NCBI GenBank assembly: GCA_021292165.1
Contig: CM037879.1
Location: 265,355,160-265,419,159 of the forward strand
Length of the DNA: 64,000 bases
Direction: 5' to 3'
Source of the DNA: Shinisaurus crocodilurus
Lineage: Eukaryota; Chordata; Lepidosauria; Squamata; Shinisauridae
Shown here: positions 12,110-22,988 of the stretch, in pieces
How positions within the stretch are numbered: position 1 is the first letter of the stretch
Layout: every line of letters starts with the position of its first letter
The notes under the pieces: model-generated
Told to the model about the DNA's origin: nothing
What the model saw: the letters and a program-made list of their open reading frames with translations, nothing else
The model's database searches: none
Translations under genes and position numbers: made by a program

Positions 12110-13000
12110 AAAATTCAACTGCGAATCTCTGCATCCAGTTGCCACTCGTGTGACTGCATGGAGACTCTGCTTAGAGTATCTGCTAGTGTGTTGTTTTTTC
12201 CTGCGATGCGAAGCACCATGAGAGACATGGGTCTTGGAATTGTCCAGTTGAAAATTCTGAGGGTCAGCTTTGTGAGTTGCATCGACCTCGTTCCACCCTC
12301 TTTCTTGAGGTAGGCTACAATGGTCATGTTTTCTGAGACAACCTGGATGTGTTGGCTGTGAAGAAGAGACTCTAGTGCCTTCATGGCATTCCACTCTGCC
12401 ATCAACTCCAACATACTGATGTGCATCTTGCACTCAACAGAGTTCCACGTGTCTTAAGCTACGTGGCCTGCACAATGCGCTCCGCATTTCAGGAGGGAGG
12501 CGTCTGTTGTCAGAACCCTCAGAGTTAGTGGATGAAAAGGCACTCCTTTGATGAGAACGCTCTTGCTCATCCGCCACAACAAAAATGTTTCGGTGTTCCG
12601 TGGAATGGTGAGGTGAGTGGAAGGTGCCTGTCTTTGCAGGTCAAAGGAGCGGATAAGCCAGTTTTGAAGAGTTCTCATGTGAAGATGGGCATAATGCATT
12701 ACTTGCACAGTTGATGCCATATGGCCGAGAAGACGTTGGATCAACCTTACTGAGGACAAAGGAGCTCGGTACAGGCATTCCGAGATGGTAAGTATTTTGT
12801 CTACTCTGTCTTGAGGTAGAAATGCCCAGCCATCCTTTGGATTGAGAACTGTTCCTATGAAATTCAGTTCCTTTGCAGGATCGAGGACTGACTTTTTGAT
12901 GTTTAGACATAAGCCGAGATCATCGAGCAAGGACAAGGTTGTCTGAAGTGCAGACTGAAGACGTAGTCTGGATGAATAGACGACCAGCCAGTCGTCGTGT
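12110..13000 (-). pseudogene. DIRS copy 1 RNase H and RT C-terminal remnant
   Basis: The upstream frame (12454-12936) encodes LLDDLGLCLNIKKSVLDP, QRLLGHMASTVQVMHYAH and LTTDASLLKCGAHC. The following frame (12115-12433) encodes ELMAEWNAMKALES, TIVAYLKKEGGTRS and IAGKNNTLADTLSR. This is the end of the RT and the DIRS-type RNase H. The RT starts only at DDWLVVYSSRLRLQ near 12960-13000; everything upstream of the catalytic box is missing. Confidence 0.88.
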
Positions 13001-13589
13001 CCTGTGTATTTGTCAAGGCCAATGTAGTCGCCAAGTCCTCTAAAATTCGAGAGGAGTCAAGAAACTCCGTTTCACGGAAGACTTGGCTTTCTTAGGGCCT
13101 TGGTAATGAAACTGCGGGAAGCATTCCTTAGTCCTGCAGACTGACTATCATGTGAACATGCATCTTGTCCTCCCATTTAAAAAGAGGTTGAAAAGGAGCT
13201 GTGGAAGATGTGAACCTATTCCACTGTCACGGCTTGTACTGCCTATGCCTTGGCAGTGTACTGAAACTCATCTTCTGGGCATTGACCCTAGCCTTTTGGA
13301 CTGCGTCCAAAGAATCATCCATATTCTCATGGAATAGACCTTCCTCATCAAACAGGTCTTCTATGTGAGCTTTAACATTTGATGTTAGCCATACATGACG
13401 TCCAAGTGAGATGGTACTAATCAGAGACCTGACATGGCAATCAGTTTGGTGTCTGGCGTTATTCATCTGCAGGGTTGCCATACTGATGACCTCCGCTTGT
13501 AGTACCCTTGCCAAGTCTCTCTTTTCCTCTGGGAGGTAATCACAGATGTTCCCTAACTTTCCAGTTAGGGATAACTGATACCTCTGATG

Positions 13590-15195
13590 TTGATGGGTTC
13601 TCTTTGATGTCGAGAGTGATGCTCGATGTCGAGATTGATGCTCGATGTCGATGGAGCCCGCTCGATGTCAAGAGCGATGTTCGATGTCGACAGAGTCCCG
13701 CTCGATGTCAAGAGCGATGTTCGATGTCGACAGATCCCTCTCGATGTCAAAGCGATGTTCGATGTCGACAGGCTGTGCTCGATGTCATGAGCAATATTCG
13801 ATGTCGACAGAGCCTCTCGATGTCAAGAGCAAAGTCAACAGGCTTTCCTCGATGTCAGGAGCAACGTTCGATGTCAACAGAGCCCTCTCGATGTCGAGAG
13901 CGATGTTCGATGTCGACAGGCTCTCCTCGATGTCGAGAGCAATGTTCGATGTCGACAGAGTCCACTCGATGTCAGAGCGATGTCGACAGGTTCTCCTCGA
14001 TGTCAAGAGCCACGTTCGATGTCGACAGAGCCCGCTCCATGTTGAGAGCGATGTTCGATGTCAGGCTGTGCTCGATGTCAAGAGCAATGTTCGATGTCGA
14101 CAGAGCCTCTCGATGTCAAGAGCACTGTTGACAGGCTCTCCTCGATGTCAAGAACAATGTTCGATGTCGACAGAGCCTCTCGATGTCAAGAGCAATGTCG
14201 ACAGGCTGTGCTCGATGTCAAGAGCAATGTTCGATGTCGACAGAGCCACTCGATGTCAAGAGCACTGTTGACAGGCTCTCCTCGATGTCAAGAACAATGT
14301 TCGATGTCGACAGAGCCTCTCGATGTCAAGAGCAATGTCGACAGGCTGTGCTCGATGTCAAGAGCAATGTTCGATGTCGACAGAGCCTCTCGATGTCAAA
14401 GCGATGTTCGATGTCGACAGGCTGTGCTCGATGTCAAGAGCAATGTTCGATGTCGACAGAGCCTCTTGATGTCAAGAGCAATGTCGACAGGCTGTGCTCG
14501 ATGTCAAGAGCAATGTTCGATGTCGACAGAGCCTCTCGATGTCAAAGCGATGTTCGATGTCGACAGGCTGTGCTCGATGTCAAGAGCAATGTTCGATGTC
14601 GACAGAGCCTCTCGATGTCAAGAGCGATGTTCGATGTCGACTGGCTCTCCTCGATGTCGAGAGCAATGTTCGATGTCGACAGAGTCCGCTCGATGTCAAG
14701 AGCGATGTCGACAGATTCTCCTCGATGTTGAGAGCCTTGTTCGATGTCGACAGAGCCCTCTCGATGTCGAGAGCTATGTCGACAGGTTCTCCTCGATGTC
14801 GAGAGCGCCGCTCGATGTTGACAGAGCCCTCTCAATGTCGAGAGTGGTGTTCGATGTCGAGAGAGCCTGCTCCATGTTGAGAGCGAGATGTTTGATGTCG
14901 ACAGAGCCTGCTCGATGTCGAGAGCGATGTTTGATGTCGACAGGCTCTCCTCGATGTCGAGAGCAATGTTCGATGTCAACAGAGCCCTCTTGATGTCAAG
15001 AGCGATGTCGACAGATTCGCCTCGATGTCGAGAGCCTTGTTCGATGTCGACAGAGCCCCTCGATGTCGAGAGCGATGTCGACAGGTTCTCCTCGATGTCG
15101 AGAGTGCGCCGCTCGATGTCGACAGAGCCCTCTCGATGTCGAGAGCGGTGTTCGATGTCGACAGAGACCACTCGATGTCAAGATCGGTGTTTGAT
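13590..15195. repeat. CpG-rich minisatellite inside DIRS gag
   Basis: About forty copies of a roughly 39-bp compound unit made of two half-units, one TCGATGTCGACAGAGCCC-like and one TCGATGTCGAGAGCGATGT-like. Some units lack 7-20 bp. Because 39 is divisible by three, long open frames survive in several frames on both strands, for example a 13-residue STSNIALDIERAL repeat on the minus strand. None should be called a gene. The same place in copy 2 has an unexpanded Arg/Ser-rich coding segment with the same TCGA words. Confidence 0.95.
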
Positions 15196-15763
15196 GCCGA
15201 GCGGCTGGAGGAAGAACGTTTTCTCCATGGATGGAGTATACGTCTCCTCTAATGTTGGAGCTGCAGTAAGCTCCGTAGCCACGAGTACAGGTGAATCCAT
15301 AATTTCTCCATCGGAGAGTGAGGCTACTTGCACTCCTGACACCGAGGCACGCTTTGCAGGCGTGGATGTAGACAGCTCGTCTCTTCTCGGTGTCGAAGAC
15401 TCGATCTGTGTCGGGATCGAAACCAGGCGTTTTACCTTGGTGGTCGACGTCAAAGCCGTGAAACTCACAGTCGATAGGACTGGAGTGACAGGCTTATAGA
15501 GAGAGACTTTCAGTCCTTAGATTTTTTTCTTGGACACAGTCTCTTTCTTTTGCTCTTCCTTAGAGCATTTGTGGGCTTTTTTGTCCTTTCTCTTAAGTGG
15601 GGATTCCACATTCCGAGTTGCCGCCACTGTAGTATGAGACGTCGCTGATCTTGGCTTGAATGCCGTGGCCTTGAATGCCATATAGAGGGACACACCACGG
15701 ATAAAGTTTGCTGCCAGGGAGCCATTTTGAGCTTTAAAGCTCGGTGTTTTCACATCGGCCTAA

Positions 15764-15833
15764 TGAATGCCTTACAGTGGTGGCATATTTCTACTACATG
15801 AATGCCTTACAGTGGTGGCATATTTCTACTATA
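15764..15833. repeat. 35-bp direct duplication
   Basis: atgaatgccttacagtggtg followed by gcatatttctactac is repeated directly, inside the zinc-finger part of the decayed gag. Confidence 0.85.
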
Positions 15834-16119
15834 TTTCTACCCACTCTCAAACATAACAGGCACAAAGAGTGGCCAGCAGCCGGAGGTAATTTAATCTCAC
15901 AATAGAGGCACTTTTGAAAAGGCGCCTAAAACAGCCGTTCCTCAGAAGAGGAGAAGAATTTCATTTTTTTTTTTAAAAAAAAATTATTTATTTTAATTTC
16001 ATTTGGGGGGGGGATTTCCGATGAAAGGAGGAAGAGAAAAAAGGTTTATGAGGAAAATTTTTTTGAAAAGACAATTTTAAAGTACTCAGCTGAGTTGTAG
16101 TTTTTTAGAAGAACCTCCG

Positions 16120-16301
16120 GAGACGACTAGCCGCAATGGCGGTCGAAGAGGAACTGAGGGAATGGGCGGGAGCCGCGCTAAGGAGCACGTGCGAGGGGGA
16201 GGGGCTCCCGCCCAGTCTACCTCAGCTTTAGAATTTTCCGGAACGGTCTCAGCGCAGGCGCAGAGCCCATATGTGTGATGCACAGAGACCACGAAGAAGA
16301 A
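16120..16301. repeat. DIRS copy 1 right terminal repeat
   Basis: Inverted copy of 10285-10455: GGGCGGGAGCCGCGCTAAGG and CAGCGCAGGCGCAGAGCCCA are complements of left-end segments. It ends in cacgaagaagaa. Confidence 0.85.
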
Positions 16302-16595
16302 CTAGAAACGTCTTCTTCTTATCTTCTCTACTTTCTTACTTTGGTTACAACATTCAGTGACCTTGGACACTTTGGTTTACTTTGGACTACGCATTTTGGA
16401 TACCTTTTACTTTGTTATGTGGTACTTATGTTTATAATAAGTCATACAAATTGCTGTTCTCTTTTCCAAAATTGAAAACCTTATCATTTCCTTTGAAATA
16501 ATTATATAATAAATAATTCCTTTATCATTGTACTCAGGGCCTTTGTGCCGTTTCCATTATAATTTACCTTGTGATATTACGGCATTATATTGTTT
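16302..16595 (+). mobile_element. Penelope-like element 3' tail (probable)
   Basis: After the DIRS end, ctagaaacgtcttcttctta leads into an AT-rich non-coding tail. It fits the missing distal 3' end of the PLE interrupted at 10250, since the left flank ends tacgaaacgacg. The assignment is from position and base style only. Confidence 0.5.
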
Positions 16596-16599
16596 CCTT

Positions 16600-16980
16600 T
16601 GTATTGCGGTAAATTAATGATAGCAAGGAAATGGAAAGTCCAACATGAATTTTTAATTTCTGATTGGAGTAAGGAGGTGTGGGATATTGCCTTAAATGAT
16701 AAATTAACTTGTAGTATTAAATGTAAAAAGGGACAATTAAAGAAAAATAGGTTTAAGGATATTTGGGGACTATTTTTAGATTATGTATTAGAAGAGGGAA
16801 AAGGGAGCAAGCCATGTCAAGATATGATGTACTTTCGGAATATTGAGTAATAACGAATCATAGAGATAGAAATTAACTTTTGCACTGTATTATTTTTATG
16901 TATGTCTGTTTATTTGTTTTATATACATTGTTTGAAAATTTTAAATAAAAATTATTAAAAGGGGGAAAAAGAAAAATTAA
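16600..16980 (+). pseudogene. L1 ORF2 C-terminal fragment with 3' UTR
   Basis: The frame at about 16600-16850 encodes IARKWKVQHEFLISDWSKEV and NRFKDIWGLFLDYVLEEG, like the extreme C-terminus of vertebrate L1 ORF2p. A short 3' UTR and an A-rich end (16940-16980) follow. It is a 5'-truncated LINE copy. Confidence 0.7.
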
Positions 16981-17039
16981 AGCTGTATCAATTTCTATAT
17001 ATTTTTATCCATGGTTTGAAATCTTTCAAAGGTTAAGAC

Positions 17040-17430
17040 TGTTGTTTTGTAAATGTTCATTGCTGGGCAGCGCAATTCGGAGACCCAGCTATGAGGTTGG
17101 AAAATTGCTCCAACCTCGTAGCTGGGTCTCTGCTCTTGCAGCGCCCTCACCCTCCTTGCAGCCAGCATGGAAAGAACAGTGATGGCTGCATCTCCCAAGG
17201 CTGCAAGAGTGACCTCAGAGATGGGTTTTAGGGGGCGGGGAGGGAAGGGGACAGGCACTGCAAGATATGAAGTATCCTGGTGGCACCTCAGCCTCCTTCC
17301 CTCTTGCTCCGTAACACCTCAGCTGGATGGCCAAAATCAGCCATCTAGCTGAGTTACAGGGCAGGAGGAGCTTTCCTCCTGCCCTTCATAGGATGCCCGT
17401 CATCCTTCGAGTTTGGAGGATTGTGACTGC
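17040..17430. repeat. Unclassified repeat with two hairpins
   Basis: Arms 17080-17101 and 17109-17130 are inverted over 22 bp with one mismatch. A second pair flanks 17320-17352 (cagctggatggc / gccatctagctg). GC content is well above its surroundings. It looks like a DNA-transposon derivative; family unknown. Confidence 0.5.
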
Positions 17431-17479
17431 GCCCTTAAAGAACTAAATACAGTATAACAGATATATTCAGATGTATTTA

Positions 17480-17755
<276 letters not shown>

Positions 17756-17849
17756 CTAAAGACATTGGATACAATCCAGCAAAGCTTAGCCATGACTAAC
17801 CCCCACTGAAATCAATGGAACGAGACAGTCACAACTTACCGTATTTTTC

Positions 17850-18638
17850 GCTCCATAAGACGCACCGGACCATAAGACGCACTTACCATGTGGTACCAAA
17901 TTTTTTTTAAAAAATCAGCTGTTCCGTGGGGGAATCAGCTGAGAGGCGCCCTGCCCAGGAGGCCTCCACTCTTCCGGACCAGCAGAGGAAAGTAAAATAA
18001 AAATAAAATAATAATAATAATAATATTTTTAAAAAAATCAGCTGTTTCCATGGGGAATCAGCTGAGAGGCAGGGGCTTCCCTCGCCATGCCCAGGAGTCC
18101 TCCGCTCTTCCGGACCAGAAGAGGAAAGTAAAAAAATAAAAATAAAATAAAATAATAATAATAATAATAATAATTTTATTTTTTAAAAAATCAGCTGTTC
18201 CACGGGGAATCAGCTGCGAGGCAGGGGCTTCCCCCGCCCTGCCCAGGAGTCCTCCGCTCTTCCGGACCAGCAGGGGAAAGTAAAAAAAAAAATAATAATA
18301 ATAAATCAGCTGTTCCACGGGAATCAGCTATTCCGCGGGAATCAGCTGTTTGGCGGGGGCTTCCCCCGCCCTGCCCAGGAGTCCTCCGCTCCGGACCAGC
18401 AGAGGAAAGTAAAAAATAAAAATAAAAAATCAGCTGTTTGGCGGGAATCAGCTGTTTGGCGGGAATCAGCTGTTTGGCGGGGGCTTCCCCCCGCCCTGCC
18501 CAGGAGTCCTCCGCTCTGGACCAGCAGAGGAAAGTTTTATTTTTTTTACTGTATTCACTCCATAGGACGCACAGACATTTCCACCTAGTTTTTTTTGGGG
18601 GGGGGGAGTGCATCTTATGGAGCGAAAAATACAGTAAC
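17850..18638. mobile_element. DNA transposon with 30-bp TIRs and internal tandem repeats
   Basis: The left end TTACCGTATTTTTCGCTCCA continues TAAGACGCAC. The right end is its complement with two mismatches over 30 bp. A TA-type or TTAC-type target is possible but not resolved. The interior holds five direct units of about 100-150 bp, each with an AATCAGCTG core, a CCTGCCCAGGAG block, CCGGACCAGCAG and an AAATAATAA-rich spacer. A near-terminal inner copy of the end occurs at about 18547-18575. No transposase. Confidence 0.8.
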
Positions 18639-18784
18639 TCCGATTTCAATTGTGACTTGCTTTTGATGTATTGTGCCAATTAGCTGCCTGATTCTTTGGA
18701 AAAGCATTAGAAATCAACTTTAACATTAAGTTTAACGTTAAGAAAAAGGAGTTCAACTCTCCTACAGAAAAAAATGACTACATT

Positions 18785-19490
18785 AATCCAGTATTAGGGT
18801 CAAATGTACCCCAAGAAAGCCATATTAAAAAAATACTTGGTGGAATTTATTAAGCATGACACAATTTGCAAATTTTAAAAAGCATGACTTCTAGTAAAAC
18901 AAAATAGTTACACCTAGTCATCGGGGTCAACAATGCCCCAGAATGTAAAGTATAAAAACCTTTACAAATGGTGTATCGGGTCAAATTGACCCGTATACAA
19001 ACAAAAACGTATGTCATTACCATATATATAACAAATGATAACATTTGCACAAGTATAACAATTCCCACAACCATAGCTCAAGCTACCTGAACAACCTAAA
19101 CACAATCACCATATTTCACAACTGCATGAGCAGGACAGTCAAAATGGGTGCAGGAAGCAAAGTGTTGCTGTGACTTTCTGTCATTGTGTCAACCACAGAG
19201 ATTACACCTTCCCCTTTTCTTAGTGCCAGCAACCTACCAAGAGAGATTGCCTCTCTCGACACCCCAGGCATGTTGGTTATGTGGGCAGACTCAACCTAGG
19301 GTTTGATTAACTCTAAGCTGAGGTGTACTAGGAAGTGACCGCTTTGGGATGTTCACCCATTGTGGGTTGTTCAGCTTCCAAACAATATACACATTTAAAA
19401 AGCCAGTGTCCATTACACGTGAAAAACACCATCATCGGCCATAGTTTGCATTTGTATTTAGTGTAAGCTGCTCATATGAAATTGACAGTA
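18785..19490 (-). pseudogene. piggyBac-like transposase C-terminal remnant
   Basis: Read on the minus strand, 19250-19470 resembles the helical C-terminal region of piggyBac transposases (HFLVHLSLELIKP), with stops. 19100-19230 shows a cysteine/histidine cluster (RCNLCG, then DRKSQQHF, then CPAHAVV) in the spacing of the piggyBac zinc domain. Downstream, three GGGTCAA...CCCC words (18797, 18917, 18977) look like subterminal repeats. Heavily decayed. Confidence 0.55.
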
Positions 19491-19649
19491 CAGGCTCTGG
19501 GCTACCTATAAAGATGATGCGTTAATATTAAGACTTTATTGGTGAGAGTGAAATACACCCCCCACACACACACACAAATTATGTCACTTCTGTGTTACCA
19601 GGAGACCAAAGAATAAAAGCACTCTTGTTCCATCTGTCTTTCTGGGTGG

Positions 19650-20720
19650 GTTCACACAATCTTTTTCAGCCACTGTGGTTTAAATAATCCACTGTGGCTT
19701 GCGGCACATGCTGGGCACACACGGACTCCTATTCAGTAACCCAACTCCCACCTGTAGGTTGTTGTATTGTCCAAAACCAGAAAAGGTAGGTTGTTGGCGT
19801 GGTTAGCTAACTACCCAGAACCCATAGGCTGTTTTAGGGTTTTATGTGGTTTGTTAAGCACGCCAACAACCTGCCTGCATTGGGTTTGATCGACATAAAT
19901 ATAATAAATGCATAAAATGACAGCCTACGAGCAGGGGTTGGATTACAGAATGGGTGCCTGGCACGTGCCACAAACCACAGTGGCTTATTTAAGTTAACGT
20001 GGCTGAAAATGATCACGTGAACCAGGTCTCTATCTACACCTGGAATCCTCCCACTCAATAACCAGGTTCGCATGATCACCACAGTCCACTGTGGCTTATT
20101 TAAGCCATGGTGGGTTGTGGTGCGTACCAGCTGCCCTTTTGAACATTCAAGCTGTGGCAGGTAGGCACTGGGCTTATTGTGTTGTGAGAACCTGGTGAAA
20201 GCAGGTGAAACAACCCTTGTATAACCCTAAAACAGCCCATTGGTTATGTGAGAGTTGTTTAAACCTTCAATAAGACACCCTTGCTGGGTTCGCATGACAC
20301 GATAAGCCATGGTGGCTTGAATACTCAAAATGGCTGCCAGCAAGTGCTGCAACCCACGTTAGCTTAAATAAGTCACGGTGGGCTGAGGCAATTGTGCAAA
20401 CTGGCCCAACATCTTGGTTCAGACGAGCACCACAGCTTAAAGAAGCCATGGTAGCTTTCCTAATTACCTGCCAGGGTGCAGCTGGTCATTTGTCTGAACC
20501 TGGGCGGCAAGGCTTGTTTGAGGGGGGGAACTGTTCAAATACTGCATGGCCTGTTGTTGGGTTAGTTGAGGGTTTTCCCCATCAAACAAGCCATGGCAAC
20601 CAGGTTCAGAAGACACAACAAGCAGTGCCCGGGTGGGTAATTGGGCAAATGGTGCCTGGCATGCAGTGTTTAAGCTGCGGCGATCGTGCAAATTGGGCCA
20701 CTATATTTGTCACTCTTCCT
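19650..20720. repeat. Cluster of 'TTAAGCCATGGTGG' dispersed repeats
   Basis: Several overlapping copies of a repeat with the words TGGCTTATTTAAGCCATGGTGG, GAACCTGG and CACAACCC lie in both orientations (about 19660-19760, 19810-20010, 20040-20230, 20280-20720). The same words recur at 25165-25315 and 58925-59100. It is probably a foldback DNA-transposon family that inserted into its own copies. Confidence 0.6.
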
Positions 20721-21197
20721 TTTTTTTAAAGAAACACTACAAAACATATCTTCTTTTCTCTCCTATATTTTAAAATTACTGATATTTGCTTTTTAAAGCT
20801 TAATTTATAATACACGGTGCGTTTTTATCATTCTAAATTTGAGCACACCATTATTTGTATTTCCTGCTTAATTTCCCACTCCTTTTCTTACTCTTCTATT
20901 TTTAGATGGTAAGCTATTTTTCCCTTCGTAAAAGCAGGATAAGGCTACCAGTTATGATGGCTACATATTACCTCCAGTAACGGAGGCAGTATGGTTCTCA
21001 ATACTAGTTACTGGGGCACACAAGCGGGAGGGTGCTATTGTACTCATGTTCTGCTAGTGGGCTTCCCATAGGCATCTGGTTGGCCACTGTGGGAACAGAA
21101 TGTTGATCTAACACAGCTGCTCTTATGATATTTTTAGGAATAATCATAATAATATGCAAATACATCACTCCAGGTCACATTTGATGTGAACTGTCCT
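20721..21197. other. Intron 5, no gene seen
   Basis: AT-rich intronic DNA with no recognisable repeat or coding signal. Confidence 0.4.
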
Positions 21198-21556
21198 CAA
21201 ATCATCTTACGATTTTGAGTGTTGAACCTCTTTAATCTTGAGGGCTGAATTCCATTTTAGAGAAGCTGGGGGGAAGGCATATTCCAGTGGTGCATGAGGG
21301 CAAAGGCAAAAGTACCAAAAATGTCTGTATATTTTAGCTTACAGTTCTTACTGTCTATAACTAAGCCTTAGGAGAGGCATTTCAAACTTTCAGAATCAGG
21401 AAAAAAGCCAGGAAACCAGCAAACGACCAGGGGTCAAAGGAAAGGGGAGAAGCCAAAAGAAGGGGCATTGTCATATGGGGAACTCTGGCGAACCAGATTG
21501 CCCCCTCCCCCGGATGGGCAGATTTGGCCCCTAGGCCTGAAGTTCTGCACCCCTGT
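21198..21556. mobile_element. Non-autonomous hAT-like element, minus orientation
   Basis: Ends GGCCTGAAGTTCTGCACCCCTG, the complement of the start of the copy at 24839. The internal words GGGCTGAATTCCATTTTAGAGA and TAAGCCTTAGGAGAGGCATTTC also recur there in opposite orientation. The flanks tcttacga and tcttacag are similar over 8 bp. Confidence 0.65.
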
Positions 21557-21798
21557 CTTACAGTGATTCTGCTAAGCTTATGTTCCTATGCACCTTATGC
21601 ATCTATGTTAAACTGTTATATTGTATAGAATAGTTACAAAGATCATGAAAGCAAATGAAACCAATTATGGAAATATTTTTTGTGGGGGCAGGGGGATCTC
21701 ACCTTCTGGAAATCCCACAACATGGGAAAGTTAATCTATAGACTAAATCTAGTCTAGATATACATCACATAAAATTGATTGTAGAATAAGATAAATAC

Positions 21799-21915
21799 CT
21801 ATTCTGAATCTGCTCTCCTGTATGTTTTATATATTTGTTTTTCTCCATCAGCTTTGTAATAAGTGTGTCAATTATCACTTTTTGATTTTGAAACGCTTCT
21901 TCTATAAACTGGTAC
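21799..21915 (-). CDS. TRIM24: TRIM24 exon 5 (coiled coil start)
   Basis: Encodes [18 protein letters not shown] and then [20 protein letters not shown], the beginning of the coiled coil straight after B-box 2. The acceptor is TTGCAG above 21915 and the donor GTATTT runs down from 21798. It takes two bases from exon 4 to form Arg and leaves two bases for another Arg with exon 6. Intact. Confidence 0.95.
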
Positions 21916-22213
21916 CTGCAATAATAGAAAAATATACCATTTAGTTTGTAGAAGTACTCCACATTTAGATTTATTAAAATAAACAGGACAACAATGACTA
22001 AAGGAAAAAGAGCTGCTAAAAGGGACCACAAGAGAATATCCCGTGTTATCAATTTTTTAGTATGAGATTATCTTGCCCCACGACTGGAGAGCAGAAGAGT
22101 AGCACCTTCTGGTCTTGCCCATCAGACAGGGGAAAATGGGCCACTGGGAGGCTGCATCTTCTGCCTCTTAGGTAGAACATAATAGATTTCACAGATTATA
22201 GAGTTGGAAGTGT

Positions 22214-22728
22214 TGTGATATGAATCACATTGACCAGCTGTAGCACAGTGTTTACACATGGAGAGGAACAGAATGGTGGTAAACAAGTGTGTTGTGTCTT
22301 TCTACTTTCCCGTGTTCTTTCTCATGGGAAAGCTAGACCCTGGGATCATTATGAGCTAGTCACATGGTTTGTATGTTCTGATGACGTGCTAACTTGTTTT
22401 TCTGTCTGAAGCCATTTTAGAGAAGAGCAGGACTGCTTTCTCTATTCTTTCTCTCTTCTGGCTATTGCTTGCTGGACTTTGCAACAATGTAACGTCTTTG
22501 CTGAAGTGGAGTGAAGCTCAACCTACTCCACTGGAATTAATGCTTGCTATGCATTGTACTCTGCACATGGACTGTAACTAGGAAATGTATACTCTGTAGA
22601 ACTTTACTTGCTAAGTGAATAAACAGGTAGAAATAGACCTGTGGTGTTACAGAGTATTTCCTTGCTACTTGCTACTTGGATTAATCTGCAAACCGGGGAA
22701 GCTAGAAGCTGGAATCGGATTACAGGCA
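22214..22728 (+). mobile_element. Possible solo LTR
   Basis: The stretch starts TGTTGTGATATG and ends GGATTACA, has an AATAAA at about 22618, and follows the TG...CA rule. Flanks ggaag and ggcaa are only partly alike, so the target duplication is not convincing. Confidence 0.4.
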
Positions 22729-22896
22729 AGCTGGCTGAAAGCTTCAAACCGACACGCTGCATGCTGCGCAGACGGGGTGTGTGTGTGTGAGATCTGGAAG
22801 ATCTGTGTGTGGAATAATGGGCCTCTATGCACAGACAGGATTTTAAATCTCCCATCCAGCACACGCGGGGCTCTGCTGTCACTCACGCGCCTTCAG

Positions 22897-22988
22897 GAAG
22901 GAGCCTACAAGGCTATCGAGTCCAACCCCCTGCTCAATCCAGGAAACTAGAGGAAGGGTCTCCCATCCAAGTAATAACCAGGCCAGGT
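22897..22988 (-). mobile_element. SINE with 5S-derived head and CR1-like tail, copy 1
   Basis: On the minus strand a 5S rRNA-like piece (complement of ggtctcccatccaagtaata, 22957-22985) is joined to a CR1 3'-end-like piece (complement of cgagtccaaccccctgctca). The same join occurs at 39212-39330. 5'-truncated. Confidence 0.6.

Larger units (their letters stand above)
13060..15960 (-). pseudogene. DIRS copy 1 gag remnant
   Basis: From the N-terminus (right) it has a cysteine-rich zinc segment CLYCEIKLPPAAGHSLCLLC (about 15865-15925), a lysine-rich part (15517-15753), a serine/threonine-rich part (15178-15468), the expanded repeat (13590-15195), and a conserved C-terminal block ending in EDLFDEEGLFHENMDDSL (about 13300-13370). 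A 35-bp duplication (15764-15833) breaks the zinc segment. It aligns block by block with the gag of copy 2. Confidence 0.85.
10251..16301 (-). mobile_element. DIRS retrotransposon copy 1 (decayed, with internal deletion)
   Basis: A tyrosine-recombinase retrotransposon of the DIRS order, coding on the minus strand: gag at 13.1-16.0 kb, RT/RNase H at 12.1-13.0 kb, recombinase at 10.8-12.0 kb. It has inverted termini of about 170 bp around GCTCTGCGCCTGCGC (10314-10328) and its complement near 16252-16266, plus an internal complementary region at 10630-10721. Most of the RT is deleted and every gene is broken. The gag repeat region has expanded into a minisatellite. It sits inside the 3' region of the Penelope-like element. 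No target duplication is seen, as expected for recombinase-mediated insertion. Confidence 0.92.

Noticed and set aside
13590..15195. CRISPR-like array
   Set aside because: Units are contiguous and variable without unique spacers, and the DNA is a vertebrate intron.
13508..15500. Long open frames with SMSRAMFDVDR- or STSNIALDIERAL-type repeats on both strands
   Set aside because: They are by-products of a tandem repeat whose unit length is a multiple of three and which is poor in stop codons.
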